From assembly GCA_913064775.1 (NCBI GenBank), contig CAJYAD010000015.1, forward strand, positions 1-64,000: a stretch of 64,000 bases of DNA, given 5' to 3'. Below the pieces are notes generated by a model that ran no database searches, had not been told where the DNA came from, and saw only the letters and a program-made list of their open reading frames with translations. Source of the DNA: an uncultured Albidovulum sp. Lineage in GTDB: Bacteria; Pseudomonadota; Alphaproteobacteria; Rhodobacterales; Rhodobacteraceae. The position numbers were made by a program, and so were the translations under genes. Positions within the stretch are counted from its first letter, which is position 1; every line of letters starts with the position of its first letter. Below, piece after piece: positions 31,214-40,563 of this stretch.

Positions 31214-31867
31214 ATGATCATTTCGCGCAGGCGCCGCTACATCTTCGTCCATATTCCCAAGACCGGGGGCACGGCGCTTAGCCTCGCGCTGGAGGCGCGG
31301 GCGATGAAGGATGACATCCTGATCGGCGACACCCCCAAGGCGCGGGCGCGGGCGCGGCGGCTGCAGGGCCTGCGCGCGCGCGGGCGGCTGTGGAAGCACG
31401 CGACGCTGGCCGATATCGAGGGGTTGGTGAGCGTGGACGAGATTGCCGCTTTCTTCACCGTCACCCTGGTGCGCAATCCCTGGGACCGGATGGTCAGCTA
31501 TTATCACTGGCTGCGCGAACAGGGCTGGGACCATCCCGCCGTGCGCCTGGCCAAGGCCACGGATTTCGCGGATTTCCTGCGCGCCCCCCAGACCCGCCAA
31601 AGCGTCAAGGCGGCGCCCTACGGCGCTTATCTGCGCGGCTCTGACGGCCGCGAGCATTGCGATCTGTTCATCCGGCTGGAGCATTTCGACACCGATGTCG
31701 CCCCGTTAGAGGCGCATCTGGGCCTAGTGCTTGCCCCGCTGGAACGGGCCAATGCCTCGGCCCGGAGCCGCGATTGGCGGGGCTATTACGATGCGGGGAC
31801 GCAGGATCTGGTGGCGGATCTGTGCGCCGAGGACATCGCGCGCTTCGGCTACCGGTTCGAAAGCTAG
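31214..31867 (+). CDS. Sulfotransferase-family protein (Sulfotransfer_2-like)
   Basis: A 217-aa PAPS-dependent sulfotransferase-like protein. The 5'-phosphosulfate loop is IPKTGGT (about residues 14-20). The 3'-phosphate motif VRNPWDRMVSYYHWL is at 86-100. These are close to the forms in the Sulfotransfer_2 group (carbohydrate sulfotransferases). No membrane segment is visible. The acceptor is unknown. It stands alone, with a dispersed repeat hairpin at its 3' end. Confidence 0.85.
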   Translation: MIISRRRRYIFVHIPKTGGTALSLALEARAMKDDILIGDTPKARARARRLQGLRARGRLWKHATLADIEGLVSVDEIAAFFTVTLVRNPWDRMVSYYHWLREQGWDHPAVRLAKATDFADFLRAPQTRQSVKAAPYGAYLRGSDGREHCDLFIRLEHFDTDVAPLEAHLGLVLAPLERANASARSRDWRGYYDAGTQDLVADLCAEDIARFGYRFES

Positions 31868-31878
31868 AAAAGAAGAAG

Positions 31879-31934
31879 TCCGGGGGGCTGTCTGCCCCCC
31901 GGACCCCCCGAGGATATTTGTGCCAGAAAGAAAG
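31879..31934 (+). repeat. Dispersed intergenic element, copy 4
   Basis: TCCGGGGGGC-TGTCT-GCCCCCCGGA is a perfect 10-bp stem. It is followed by CCCCCCGAGGATATTTGTGCC and AGAAAGAAAGG. It lies just after the sulfotransferase stop and between convergent genes. Confidence 0.7.
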
Positions 31935-31941
31935 GCCGGTC

Positions 31942-34140
31942 TTAGGCTGCCTTTGCGGTCGGGGCGAAGCGACCGTAGAAGGTTTCGCCCTTCTTCGCCA
32001 TCTCGCGCAGCAGCTTCGGCGCCGCGAAACGGTCGCCGTAGCGTTTGGTCAGCTGATCGCAAAGCTCGACCGCGCGCGCAGCCCCCAGCATGTCCAGCCA
32101 GGAAAGCGGCCCGCCCGACCAGGGCGCGAAGCCCCAGCCAAGGATCGCGCCGACGTCGCCCTCGCGGATGTCCATCAGCACGCCGTCCTCCAGCGCGCGC
32201 ACCGCTTCCAGCACCTGGGCGAAGAGCAGGCGGTGCTGCACCTCGGTCACGTCGGGCTGATCGTCCTGTGCGGGGTATTTGTCGGCCAGCCCCTGCCACA
32301 GGCCTGTGCGCTTGCCCTTGTCGTCATAGGCATAGAAGCCCGATTTGGATTTCCGCCCCAGGCGGCCCTGATTGTACATCCAGAACAGCACGTCATCGAC
32401 GGCGTCGTCGGGGTAGTCCGCGCCCATCGCCGCCTTGGTCGCCTTGGCGATCTTCACGCCCAGATCGATCGAGGTCTCATCCACCAGTTGCAGCGGGCCC
32501 AGCGGCATGCCGACAAGTTTCGCCGCGTTCTCGACCAGTGCGGGTTCGACGCCTTCGGCCACCATGCGCACACCCTCGTTGATATAGGGGATGATGCAGC
32601 GGTTGGCGTAGAAGAAGCGCGCGTCGTTGACCACGATCGGCGTCTTGCGGATCTGGCGCACAAAGTCGAGCGCCTTGGCCACGGCGCGGTCACCGGTTTT
32701 CTTGCCCTTGATGATCTCGACCAGTGCCATCTTGTCGACGGGGCTGAAGAAGTGGATGCCGATGAAGCCGGCGGCGTCCTTCGCGGCCTTGGCCAGCTCG
32801 GTGATCGGCAGGGTCGAGGTGTTGGTGGCGAAGATGCAGTCCTCGGCCACCACGGCCTGGGCGCGGGCGGTGACCTCGGCCTTGACCTTGGGATCCTCGA
32901 ACACCGCCTCGACGATCAGGTCGCAGCCTTTCAGCGCGGCGTAATCGGTGGTGGCGGTGATCCGGGCGAGCAGTTCGTCCTTCTTCTCCTTGGTCGACCG
33001 GCCGCGGCTGATCGCCTTGTCCAGCAGCCCTTCGGAATAGGCCTTGCCGCGGTCGGCGGCGTCCTGCGCCGCGTCGATCAGCACCACCTCGATGCCGGCG
33101 CGCGCGCTGACATAGGCGATGCCCGCGCCCATCATGCCGGCGCCGAGGATGCCGACCTTCTGCACCTTCTGGTCGGGCACGCCCTGGGGCCGCACCGCAC
33201 CCTTCTCCAGCGCTTCCTTGTTGAGAAACAGCGACCGGATCATCGCGGCCGAGGAGGGGTTCATCATCACATGGGTGAACCAGCGCGCCTCGATCTTCAG
33301 GGCGGTGTCGAAGGGCACCAGCGCGCCCTCATAGACCGCGCTCAGCAGCGCCTTGGCGGCCGGATAGACGCCTTGCGTCCGGCCATGCACCATCGCGGCG
33401 GCGCCGACGAAGGTCATGAAACCCGCCGGCTGGTAGGGCGCGCCGCCCGGCATCTTGTAGCCCTTCATGTCCCAGGGCTTCACGCAATCGCTGTCCTTGG
33501 CCTGCAACACCCAGGCCTTCGCGGCGGCCAGCGGATCCTCGACCACCTCGTCGATCACGCCCGCGGCCTTGGCCCTCTTGGGGTCGTTCATCTTGCCTTC
33601 CAGCAGCAACGGGGCGGCGCCCATCGCGCCCAGCTTGCGCACCAGCCGCGTCGTGCCGCCCGCGCCGGGGAAGAGGCCGACGAGGATCTCGGGCAGGCCC
33701 AGCTTGGCCTTCGGGTTGTCGGCCACGAAGATCCGGTGCGTCGCCAGCGCCAGTTCCAGCCCGATGCCGGCGGCGGTGCCGGGCAGGGCGGCGGCGATCG
33801 GCTTGGCGCCCTTCAGGGTCTTGGGATCCATCCCGGCGCGCTCAATCCGGCGCAGCACGCCGTGCATGCGCATGATCCCGTCGAACACCGCCTTGGCGGG
33901 ATCGTCGCCGGCGCTGTCCTTCAGCGAGGCCAGCACGTTCAGATCCATCCCGCCGGCGAAATCCTTCTTCGCCGAGGTGATGACGATGCCCTTCACCGCA
34001 TCGTCCGCCAGCGCCGCCGCGACATGGGCGTCCAGCTCTTCGAGCCCCTCGAAGCTCATGACGTTCATCGACTTGTCGGGCACGTCCCAGGTGATGATTG
34101 CGACGCCGTCGGCGCCTTTCTTGAAATGAAAATCGCTCAT
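31942..34140 (-). CDS. fadJ: Fused enoyl-CoA hydratase/3-hydroxyacyl-CoA dehydrogenase
   Basis: A 732-aa multifunctional beta-oxidation alpha subunit. Residues ~1-200 form the crotonase domain (GGMDLNVLA, GTAAGIGLELALATHR, with a catalytic-type Glu in LPEILVGLFPGAGG). Residues ~325-500 form the NAD-binding domain with VGILGAGMMGAGIA, and two C-terminal 3-hydroxyacyl dehydrogenase domains follow, with FIGIHFFSPVDKM holding the catalytic His. It pairs with the thiolase two genes upstream. Its start overlaps the cupin gene (ATGA). FadB and FadJ cannot be separated by eye; the symbol is a family label. Confidence 0.9.
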   Translation of the reverse strand: MSDFHFKKGADGVAIITWDVPDKSMNVMSFEGLEELDAHVAAALADDAVKGIVITSAKKDFAGGMDLNVLASLKDSAGDDPAKAVFDGIMRMHGVLRRIERAGMDPKTLKGAKPIAAALPGTAAGIGLELALATHRIFVADNPKAKLGLPEILVGLFPGAGGTTRLVRKLGAMGAAPLLLEGKMNDPKRAKAAGVIDEVVEDPLAAAKAWVLQAKDSDCVKPWDMKGYKMPGGAPYQPAGFMTFVGAAAMVHGRTQGVYPAAKALLSAVYEGALVPFDTALKIEARWFTHVMMNPSSAAMIRSLFLNKEALEKGAVRPQGVPDQKVQKVGILGAGMMGAGIAYVSARAGIEVVLIDAAQDAADRGKAYSEGLLDKAISRGRSTKEKKDELLARITATTDYAALKGCDLIVEAVFEDPKVKAEVTARAQAVVAEDCIFATNTSTLPITELAKAAKDAAGFIGIHFFSPVDKMALVEIIKGKKTGDRAVAKALDFVRQIRKTPIVVNDARFFYANRCIIPYINEGVRMVAEGVEPALVENAAKLVGMPLGPLQLVDETSIDLGVKIAKATKAAMGADYPDDAVDDVLFWMYNQGRLGRKSKSGFYAYDDKGKRTGLWQGLADKYPAQDDQPDVTEVQHRLLFAQVLEAVRALEDGVLMDIREGDVGAILGWGFAPWSGGPLSWLDMLGAARAVELCDQLTKRYGDRFAAPKLLREMAKKGETFYGRFAPTAKAA

Positions 34141-34607
34141 GTCTTCTCTCCCTCTTTCGGGTAGGGGGTTCCGTCGAGATGCGTGTACCCCGCGGACGTC
34201 GCCAACAGGTCGAGGCCCGGATAGTGGCAGATGTTGTGCGGCTGACGGCCGCCCGCGATCAGGTAGACCGCGGGCGCATCGGTGTGGTTGCGCAAGGTGT
34301 GGGCGACCGGGTCGCCCGCCTTCCAGCAGCAGAAATCACCGGGATTGAGGATCGTGTCGGTCTGATCCTCGGCCACGGTCAGCGACCCCTCCAGCATGTA
34401 GAGGAATTCGTCCTCGTGCTCTTCCCAATGTTGCTGGCTGGATTGCCGGCCCGGATGCAGCGTCTCCAGCGCGATGCCGAACTGCGTGAGGCCGCCGGCC
34501 TCGGTCAGGTGGCGGTCGCTGAAATTTCCGCGCCCGAGGTTGTAGGGCGCGGGGTAGCCAGAGGCGCTCTCGTGCTCGGGCAGGCTGTCCTTGCGGAAGA
34601 CCGCCAT
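34137..34607 (-). CDS. Cupin-domain protein
   Basis: A 156-aa small beta-barrel protein. The metal-type cupin motifs are QHWEEHEDEFLYMLEGSL and PGDFCCWKAGDPVAHTLRN. It lies between the thiolase and fadJ genes with a 1-nt overlap upstream and ATGA overlap downstream, so it belongs to the same transcript. Homologues in this position are usually annotated only as cupin; the ligand or reaction is unknown. It could sense or protect an intermediate, but nothing in the sequence shows that. Confidence 0.85.
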   Translation of the reverse strand: MAVFRKDSLPEHESASGYPAPYNLGRGNFSDRHLTEAGGLTQFGIALETLHPGRQSSQQHWEEHEDEFLYMLEGSLTVAEDQTDTILNPGDFCCWKAGDPVAHTLRNHTDAPAVYLIAGGRQPHNICHYPGLDLLATSAGYTHLDGTPYPKEGEKT

Positions 34608-35818
34608 CAGACGCGCTCGATGATGGTGGCCGCGCCCATGCCCGAGCCGATGCACAGTGTGGCAAGGCCGACCTCCTTGTCGCTGCGCTCCAGCTCGTCG
34701 AGCAGCGTGCCGAGGATGATCGCGCCGGTGGCGCCCAGCGGGTGGCCCATGGCGATCGCGCCGCCGTTGACGTTGACCTTGTCCATGTCGGCGTCAAAGG
34801 CCTGCTGAAAGCGCAGCACCACCGAGGCGAAGGCCTCGTTCACCTCGAACAGGTCGATGTCGGAAAATGCCATGCCACTTTCGCGCAGGATCTTCTCGGT
34901 CACCGTCACCGGGCCGGTCAGCATAATCGTCGGATCGGTGCCGATCTTGGCGGTCGACCGGATCCGGGCGCGGGGCTTCAGCCCGTATTGCTTGCCGAAT
35001 TCGGCATTGCCCACCAGCACCCCCGCGGCACCGTCGACGATGCCCGAGGAATTGCCCGCGTGGTGGACATGATCGATCCGCTCGAGATGCGGATATTTCA
35101 TGATCGCCACCTTGTCGAAGCCCGGCATCTGCTCGCCGATATCCTTGAAGCTGGGCTTCAGCGCGCCGAGCGTCTGCATGTCGGTGCCGCGACGGATGAA
35201 TTCGTCATGGTCAAGGATCGGCAGGCCGTTCACGTCCCGGACGGTCATCACCGAGCGGGCAAAGCGGCCCTCGTCCCAGGCCTTCGCGGCGCGCTTCTGG
35301 CTTTCGACGGCCAGCGCATCCGCCTGGTCGCGCGAAAAGCCGTATTCGGTGGCGATGATGTCGGCACCGATGCCCTGGGGGACGAAATAGGTCTTCATCG
35401 CGATGTCGGGGTCGACGGCGATGGCGGCGCCGTCGCTGCCCATCGGCACCCGGCCCATCATCTCGACCCCGCCGGCGATATAGGCCTGACCGGAACCGCC
35501 GCGGATCTGGTTGGCGGCGATGTTCACGGCCTCCAGCCCCGAGGCGCAGAAGCGGTTGATCGACACGCCCGGGATCGATTCGTCGAGATCCGAGGCCAGC
35601 ACGGCGGTCCGCGCCAGACAGCCTCCCTGCTCCATGACCTGGGTGACATTGCCCCAGATCACGTCCTCGACCGCATGGCCGTCGAGGTTGTTGCGCGCCT
35701 TCAACGCGTTCAGCACCAGCGCCGAAAGCCGCGCGGCGGTGACTTCGTGCAGACTGCCATCCTTGCGGCCCTTGCCACGCGGGGAGCGCACCGTGTCGTA
35801 GATAAATGCGTCGGTCAT
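34607..35818 (-). CDS. fadA: Acetyl-CoA C-acyltransferase (thiolase)
   Basis: A 403-aa thiolase that cleaves 3-ketoacyl-CoA with CoA. The nucleophile is C91 in NRFCASGLEAVN. VNVNGGAIAMGHPLGATGA holds the catalytic His, and CIGSGMGAATIIE contains the second Cys. Of the two adjacent ATGs, 35818 is preferred because AAGGAGG would otherwise be only 2-3 nt away. It is coupled to the cupin and fadJ genes. Degradative (fadA-like) rather than biosynthetic is inferred from the operon. Confidence 0.92.
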   Translation of the reverse strand: MTDAFIYDTVRSPRGKGRKDGSLHEVTAARLSALVLNALKARNNLDGHAVEDVIWGNVTQVMEQGGCLARTAVLASDLDESIPGVSINRFCASGLEAVNIAANQIRGGSGQAYIAGGVEMMGRVPMGSDGAAIAVDPDIAMKTYFVPQGIGADIIATEYGFSRDQADALAVESQKRAAKAWDEGRFARSVMTVRDVNGLPILDHDEFIRRGTDMQTLGALKPSFKDIGEQMPGFDKVAIMKYPHLERIDHVHHAGNSSGIVDGAAGVLVGNAEFGKQYGLKPRARIRSTAKIGTDPTIMLTGPVTVTEKILRESGMAFSDIDLFEVNEAFASVVLRFQQAFDADMDKVNVNGGAIAMGHPLGATGAIILGTLLDELERSDKEVGLATLCIGSGMGAATIIERV

Positions 35819-35828
35819 CATGTCCTCC

Positions 35829-36455
35829 TTACGCCCGGTCGGCTGGCGAGCCGGGCATCAACTCATAGGGGTGTTTCCAGCCGGGCAGGGCGGTGATGCG
35901 GTCCAGCCAGGCGTCGATATTGGGGAAATCCTTGCGCTCGAACCCGTAGGGCTCGGGGTAGTAAAGGTAGCCGCAACAGGCGATATCGGCGAGCGTCACC
36001 TGGTCGCCCACCATCCAGTCGCGCCCCGCCAGATGGCCTTCGAGCACCTTCAGCGCGCTCATCACCCGGCCGCCGAGCCATTGGATCGCCTCCTGCGGGC
36101 GCTTCTCCTCGGGCAGGAAGTTCATCATGAAGCGCAGGCCGCCCTGCTGGCCCGACCCCTTCTGCGCGTCCCAGAACATCCAGCGCAGGATCTCGTTGCG
36201 ATCACCGTCTATCAGCTTGCCGGTCTTCTCGGCCACATGCAGCTGGATCACGCAGGATTGGGTCAAGGTCAGATCGCCCTCGACGAACACCGGGGCCTCG
36301 CCCATCTCGTTGATCGCCCGGAACTCGGGGCTGCGGCTTTCGCCGTTGAAGAAGTCGACATAGACCGGCTCCCAATCATACCCCGTCAGCGCCAGTGTCA
36401 GCGCCGCCTTGTAGGCATTTCCGGATTCCCCGAAGCAGTAGAGTTTGGCGGTCAT
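35829..36455 (-). CDS. Glutathione S-transferase family protein
   Basis: A 208-aa GST-fold protein. The thioredoxin-like N-domain begins MTAKLYCFGESGNAYKAALTLALTG, where the Ser in GESGN is the likely glutathione-activating residue. EAPVFVEGDLTLTQSCVI supplies the cis-Pro and glutathione site. The C-terminal all-helical domain has VGDQVTLADIACCGYLYY. AAGGATGTGCTG precedes the ATG at 36455. It lies 10 nt upstream of the thiolase on the same strand and so probably begins the thiolase-cupin-fadJ transcript. Its substrate is unknown. Confidence 0.88.
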   Translation of the reverse strand: MTAKLYCFGESGNAYKAALTLALTGYDWEPVYVDFFNGESRSPEFRAINEMGEAPVFVEGDLTLTQSCVIQLHVAEKTGKLIDGDRNEILRWMFWDAQKGSGQQGGLRFMMNFLPEEKRPQEAIQWLGGRVMSALKVLEGHLAGRDWMVGDQVTLADIACCGYLYYPEPYGFERKDFPNIDAWLDRITALPGWKHPYELMPGSPADRA

Positions 36456-36717
36456 CAGCACATCCTTCCCGATGTCGCGCCCGTCGCAGGCGCCGTGTTT
36501 GAGCATTTGGACCAAGATGAAGACCAAAAGGTCTTCTGGTAACCGGCGGTTAACCCTGATCCATCAAAGTTACTGGCGCGGTACAGGCTGGAGAGCCGAT
36601 GACCGCCCAAGGTGAAGCCCCGCCGCGCGCCGCGCGTTCCGTCTGACGGTCGCGCGCGGCGGCGGGGTGAACTGCAGGCTGCCCGCACGCGACAGAAGGG
36701 TTCGAAACGCGTTCCCG

Positions 36718-36772
36718 CTTCATCTTGGCGAAAATACTCCACGGGGGTGCGGGGGTGTGAAACCCCCGCCTC
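36718..36772 (-). repeat. Dispersed intergenic element, copy 5
   Basis: Read on the minus strand: GGCGGGGGTTTCACACCCCCG hairpin, a C-run, then TGGAGTATTTTCGCC and AAGATGAAG. It is 38 nt past the acyl-CoA dehydrogenase stop and in its orientation. Confidence 0.6.
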
Positions 36773-36810
36773 CAACCGTCCAAGCCGCGCCGCGCCCATG
36801 CTTCTCTCCT

Positions 36811-37950
36811 TCAGAGCGACCTCGCGATCAGCTCCTTCATGATCTCGTTCGTCCCGCCATAGATGCGCTGCACCCTGGCATCCGTCCACATTTCCGCCAC
36901 GGCATATTCCTGCATGAAGCCGTAGCCGCCGTGCAATTGCAGGCATTCGTCCAGCACCTCGCCCTGGGTGTCGGTCAGCCAGTATTTTGCCGCCGCCGCC
37001 TTCTCGACCGTCAGCTTGCCTTCCAGATGTTCGGTGATGCACTCGTCAAGGAAGGCGCGCGCCACCATGGTCTTGGTCTGGCATTCCGCCAGCTTGAAGC
37101 GGGTGTTCTGGAACTGCAGCAGGTTGCCGCCGAAGGCCTCGCGTTCCTTGGCATAGCGAATGGTGCGCTCGACCGCGCCCTCCATCGCGCCGACCGCGCC
37201 GCAGCCGATGATCAGCCGCTCTTGCGGGAGCTGCTTCATCATCTGGTAGAAGCCCTGGCCCTCTTCGCCGCCGAGGATGTTTTCCGGCGCGATCTCGACA
37301 TCGTCGAAGAACAGCTCCGACGTGTCCGCCGCTTGCAGCCCGATCTTGTCAAGGTTGCGGCCCCGGGTGAAACCCTTCGCGCCCTCGGTTTCCAGCGCCA
37401 CCAGGGAAATCCCCTTGGCCTTGGCCGACGGGTCGGTCTTGGCCGCCACCAGGATCAGGTTGGCGTGCTGGCCGTTGGTGATGAACGTCTTCTGGCCCGA
37501 CAGCCGGTAGGCATTGCCGTCGCGCACCGCGCGGGTCTTGATCGCCTGCACGTCCGATCCGCACGAAGGCTCGGTCATCGCCAGCGCGGTGACGATCTCT
37601 CCGGTCACCATCTTCGGCAGCCAGCGCTTCTTTTGCTCTTCGGTGCCGTAGCTCAGGATGTAATGCGCGACGATGCCCGAATGGATGCCCTGCCCCCAGC
37701 TGGCCAGATTGGCGCGCGAAGCCTCGGCCAGGATCACCGCCTCATGGCCGAAATCGCCGCCCACGCCGCCGTATTCCTCGGGGATCGAGGGGCACAGCAG
37801 CCCAAGCGCCCCGGCCTCGGCCCAGGTGTCGCGGTCCATCTCGCCCTGTTTGCGCCAGCGCTCGAACTTGGGCGCCCATTCCTCGGTGATGAATTTGCGC
37901 GCCATCTCGGCAAGCATCCTGTGCTCGTCCGTCATCCAGCTCGAAGCCAT
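36811..37950 (-). CDS. Acyl-CoA dehydrogenase (379 aa, IVD/LCAD-type active site)
   Basis: A FAD-dependent dehydrogenase making enoyl-CoA and passing electrons to ETF. Signatures [16 protein letters not shown] and [39 protein letters not shown] are present. The C-terminal motif has Gly (RIYGGTNE) where MCAD-type enzymes have the catalytic Glu. The base is instead expected at E244 (LPQERLIIG), as in isovaleryl-CoA and long-chain dehydrogenases. The substrate is therefore probably branched or long acyl-CoA (inference). It follows the ribbon-helix-helix-like gene on the same strand. Confidence 0.92.
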   Translation of the reverse strand: MASSWMTDEHRMLAEMARKFITEEWAPKFERWRKQGEMDRDTWAEAGALGLLCPSIPEEYGGVGGDFGHEAVILAEASRANLASWGQGIHSGIVAHYILSYGTEEQKKRWLPKMVTGEIVTALAMTEPSCGSDVQAIKTRAVRDGNAYRLSGQKTFITNGQHANLILVAAKTDPSAKAKGISLVALETEGAKGFTRGRNLDKIGLQAADTSELFFDDVEIAPENILGGEEGQGFYQMMKQLPQERLIIGCGAVGAMEGAVERTIRYAKEREAFGGNLLQFQNTRFKLAECQTKTMVARAFLDECITEHLEGKLTVEKAAAAKYWLTDTQGEVLDECLQLHGGYGFMQEYAVAEMWTDARVQRIYGGTNEIMKELIARSL

Positions 37951-37983
37951 GCGTTCCTCCCTGTGCTTTTCGTGCTTGCTGTC

Positions 37984-38196
37984 TCAGCGTTTGCGGGCCT
38001 CGAGCTCCGAATTGAACAGCCGCAGCCGGTGACCAAGGTTATCCGCGTCGGTCACGCTGTCGAAATGCTCGAACAGGAAGGACAGCGCCTCGCCCTCGTC
38101 CAGACCGGCCTCTCGCGCGAAGCGCTTCAGGCGGCGGTAGCCGTCCTCGGTCATCGAGACCGGAAAGCGGCGAGTCATGCGAAAGCGTTTGGGCAT
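37984..38196 (-). CDS. Small basic protein, possible ribbon-helix-helix fold (70 aa)
   Basis: Not a named family. The sequence RRFPVSMTEDGYRRLKRFAREAGLDEGEALSFLFEHFD has the pattern of a RHH DNA-binding domain: a short strand with alternating residues, then two helices separated by a Gly turn. It sits between two acyl-CoA dehydrogenase genes, all on the minus strand with gaps of 51 and 33 nt. GGAGACAATG context gives a plausible ribosome site. It may be a local regulator or a protein-protein adaptor. Confidence 0.7.
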   Translation of the reverse strand: MPKRFRMTRRFPVSMTEDGYRRLKRFAREAGLDEGEALSFLFEHFDSVTDADNLGHRLRLFNSELEARKR

Positions 38197-38247
38197 TGTC
38201 TCCTCCGTGGGTTCGGGCCCCAGTTCCTGTGCCGGGGCCCGGCCAGA

Positions 38248-40023
38248 TTAGAAGGACGCGGCCGCCAGCGCCATCACAGGATCGGCACCGCTTTCGATTC
38301 GCGCCAGATGCATCGCGCAGGCGGGAAGCTGGCGCGCCATGTAATAGCGCCCGGTGGCGATCTTGGTTTCGTAGAAATCCTTGTCCTCGGCGCCCGCGTC
38401 CAGCGCGGCATGGGCGGCAGCCGCCATCCGCGTCCACATCAGCCCGAGGCAGACATGGCCCATCAGATGCATGAAGTCGTAGGACCCCGCCAGCGCCGCG
38501 TTGGGGCTCTTCACGCCGTTCTGCATGAAGAACATCCCCGCCTGCTGCAACTGTTTCGAGGCTGCCTTCAGCGGCTCGGCGAAGGCCTTCATCCGGTCGT
38601 CGCCATCATGCGCCTTGCACTCGGCCTTGACCATCTCGAAGAAGGCCATGACATGCTTGCCGCCGTCCTGCGCCAGCTTGCGGCCGACCAGATCGAGCGC
38701 CTGGATGCCGTTCGCGCCCTCGTAGATCATCGCGATGCGGGCGTCGCGGGTGAACTGCGACATGCCCTGTTCCTCGATATAGCCATGCCCGCCATAGACC
38801 TGCTGGGCCAGCACCGCGCTCTCGAAACCCTTGTCGGTCTGGAAACCCTTGATCACCGGCGTCATCAGCGAGATCAGCCCCTCGGCCTCGGCGTCGCCCT
38901 CGCGGTGGGCGCGGTCGATCAGATGAGCGCCCCAGAAGGTGAAGGCGCGGGCGCCCTCGATGAAGCTTTTCTGATCCATCAGCATGCGGCGCACATCCGG
39001 GTGCACGATGATCGGATCGGCGGCGCCATCCGGGTTCTTGATGCCGGTCACATCGCGGCCCTGCAGCCGGTCGCGGGCATAGGCGGCGGCGTTCTGATAG
39101 GCGGCCTCGGCCACCGCATAGCCCTGCAGGCCGACACCCAGCCGCGCCTCGTTCATCATCGTGAACATGTTGCGCATGCCCTTGTGCAGCTCACCTACAA
39201 GGAAGCCCCGGGCGCCGTCGAAATTCATCACGCAGGTGGCGTTGGCGTGGATGCCCATCTTCTCTTCGATGTTGCCGACGCTGACGCCGTTGTGCGCGCC
39301 AAGGCTACCGTCGTCGTTCACCAGGAACTTCGGCACGATGAACAGGCTGATGCCGCGCGTGCCCTCGCCACCGCCCGGCGCCTTGGCGAGCACCAGATGG
39401 ATCACGTTCTCGGCCAGGTCATGATCGCCGGCCGAGATGAAGATCTTCTGCCCGGTGATCAGGTAGGCGCCGTCATCCTGCGGCTCCGCCTTGGTGCGGA
39501 TCAGGCCCAGATCGGTGCCGCAATGGGGCTCGGTCAGGTTCATGGTGCCGGTCCAGTCCAGCGACACCATCTTCGGCAGGAAGGTTTCCTTCAGCTCCTG
39601 CGAGGCATGGGCAAGGATCGCGCCGATCGCGCCATGGGTTAGCCCCTGATACATGTTGAACGCCATGTTGGCCGAGACCATGATCTCGCCCACCGCGCTG
39701 CCCATCACATAGGGCAGGCCCTGACCGCCGAATTCCTCGGGCAGGTCAAGCCCGTTCCAGCCGCCTTCCTTCAACGCCTCGAACGCCGCCTTGAAGCCCT
39801 TGGGGGTGGAAACCACGCCGTTTTCCAGCCGGCAGCCCTCGGCATCGCCCGACAGGTTCAGCGGGGCCAGAACCTCGGACGCCAGACGCCCGGCCTCTTC
39901 CAGCACGGCCGAGGTGAAATCGCGGTCGATCTCATCATAGCCCTTCACGCCGGTTTCGGTGACTTTCAGCACCTCATGCAGCAGGAATTGCATATCCTTG
40001 GTGGGGGCCATGTAGGCGGGCAT
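38248..40023 (-). CDS. Large acyl-CoA dehydrogenase (591 aa, DmdC-like)
   Basis: An acyl-CoA dehydrogenase with an extra C-terminal domain, the architecture of 3-methylmercaptopropionyl-CoA dehydrogenase DmdC and related AidB-like enzymes. N-terminal [21 protein letters not shown] is family-typical. [19 protein letters not shown] and the C-terminal [42 protein letters not shown] carry the catalytic-type Glu (IYEG). Several Rhodobacteraceae paralogues act on ordinary acyl-CoAs, so the DMSP-related role is not proven. It is probably co-transcribed with the first MerR-type gene just upstream. Confidence 0.9.
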   Translation of the reverse strand: MPAYMAPTKDMQFLLHEVLKVTETGVKGYDEIDRDFTSAVLEEAGRLASEVLAPLNLSGDAEGCRLENGVVSTPKGFKAAFEALKEGGWNGLDLPEEFGGQGLPYVMGSAVGEIMVSANMAFNMYQGLTHGAIGAILAHASQELKETFLPKMVSLDWTGTMNLTEPHCGTDLGLIRTKAEPQDDGAYLITGQKIFISAGDHDLAENVIHLVLAKAPGGGEGTRGISLFIVPKFLVNDDGSLGAHNGVSVGNIEEKMGIHANATCVMNFDGARGFLVGELHKGMRNMFTMMNEARLGVGLQGYAVAEAAYQNAAAYARDRLQGRDVTGIKNPDGAADPIIVHPDVRRMLMDQKSFIEGARAFTFWGAHLIDRAHREGDAEAEGLISLMTPVIKGFQTDKGFESAVLAQQVYGGHGYIEEQGMSQFTRDARIAMIYEGANGIQALDLVGRKLAQDGGKHVMAFFEMVKAECKAHDGDDRMKAFAEPLKAASKQLQQAGMFFMQNGVKSPNAALAGSYDFMHLMGHVCLGLMWTRMAAAAHAALDAGAEDKDFYETKIATGRYYMARQLPACAMHLARIESGADPVMALAAASF

Positions 40024-40037
40024 TCAGTCTTCCTTTC

Positions 40038-40439
40038 CTAACGCGCGGCGCTGGACTGACGGCGGTGCGTCAGCTGCCCTTCGGCATGCGCCAATTGCTC
40101 TTTCAACTCGTCGATCGCCTCGCCCAGTTCGGCGCGCTGCCGCTCCATCTGGGCGAGACGCTCGCGCGCCTTCTCGACCGTGCGGGCCAGCTGCTCGGCA
40201 TGGCTGCCTTCACGGTCGTACATGTCCAGAAGCTGGCGGATGTCCTCGAGGCTGAAGCCGAAGCGCTTGCCGCGCAGGATCAGCTTCAGCCGGCCCCGGT
40301 CGCGCCGGGTGAACAGCCGCTTCTGGCCGTCCCGTATCGGGAACAGCAGCTCCTTGGATTCGTAGAAGCGAAGTGTGCGGGGCGTCACTTCGAACATGTC
40401 GCACATCTCGCGTATCGTCATCAGGTCATCAGGTGTCAT
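40038..40439 (-). CDS. MerR-family regulator, first of a tandem pair
   Basis: A 133-aa MerR-type regulator. The winged-helix HTH (MTIREMCDMFEVTPRTLRFYESKELLFP) is N-terminal, followed by RLKLILRGKRFGFSLEDIRQLLDMYD and a coiled-coil dimerisation helix. No Cys pattern for metals is present. The type matches MerR regulators of acyl-CoA or branched-chain catabolism such as LiuR. The ATG at 40439 is used; the longer start at 40475 lacks a ribosome site. The dehydrogenase gene follows after 14 nt, and a dyad at 40512 lies in its promoter region. Confidence 0.88.
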   Translation of the reverse strand: MTPDDLMTIREMCDMFEVTPRTLRFYESKELLFPIRDGQKRLFTRRDRGRLKLILRGKRFGFSLEDIRQLLDMYDREGSHAEQLARTVEKARERLAQMERQRAELGEAIDELKEQLAHAEGQLTHRRQSSAAR

Positions 40440-40511
40440 CGCTTCATCTCTTGATCCGCCCGTCAGCGCAGGCATCTGAGATGCAATCTAGGGCGACAGC
40501 ATACAAGGCGA

Positions 40512-40545
40512 GTTGACGCGAACGTAAACATAACGTGACGTCACG
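40512..40545 (-). promoter_or_regulatory. Adjacent dyads upstream of the first MerR-type gene
   Basis: GTTGACG-CGAA-CGTAAAC is a 7-4-7 inverted repeat with one mismatch (40512-40529). It is followed by the perfect 12-bp palindrome CGTGACGTCACG (40534-40545). They lie 73-107 nt before the ATG at 40439. The first resembles operators described for LiuR-type MerR regulators. Autoregulation by one of the two MerR proteins is the simplest reading. Confidence 0.5.
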
Positions 40546-40563
40546 GCGGAAGGTGACGGAACG

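Noticed and set aside
36680-36720. GGGTTCGAAACGC as a tRNA T-arm
   Set aside because: No matching acceptor stem, anticodon arm or D arm can be built around it. No tRNA was found anywhere in the window.
36667-39642. A 991-codon open frame on the + strand
   Set aside because: It is antisense to two acyl-CoA dehydrogenase genes with clear motifs, and its composition is that of a shadow frame.
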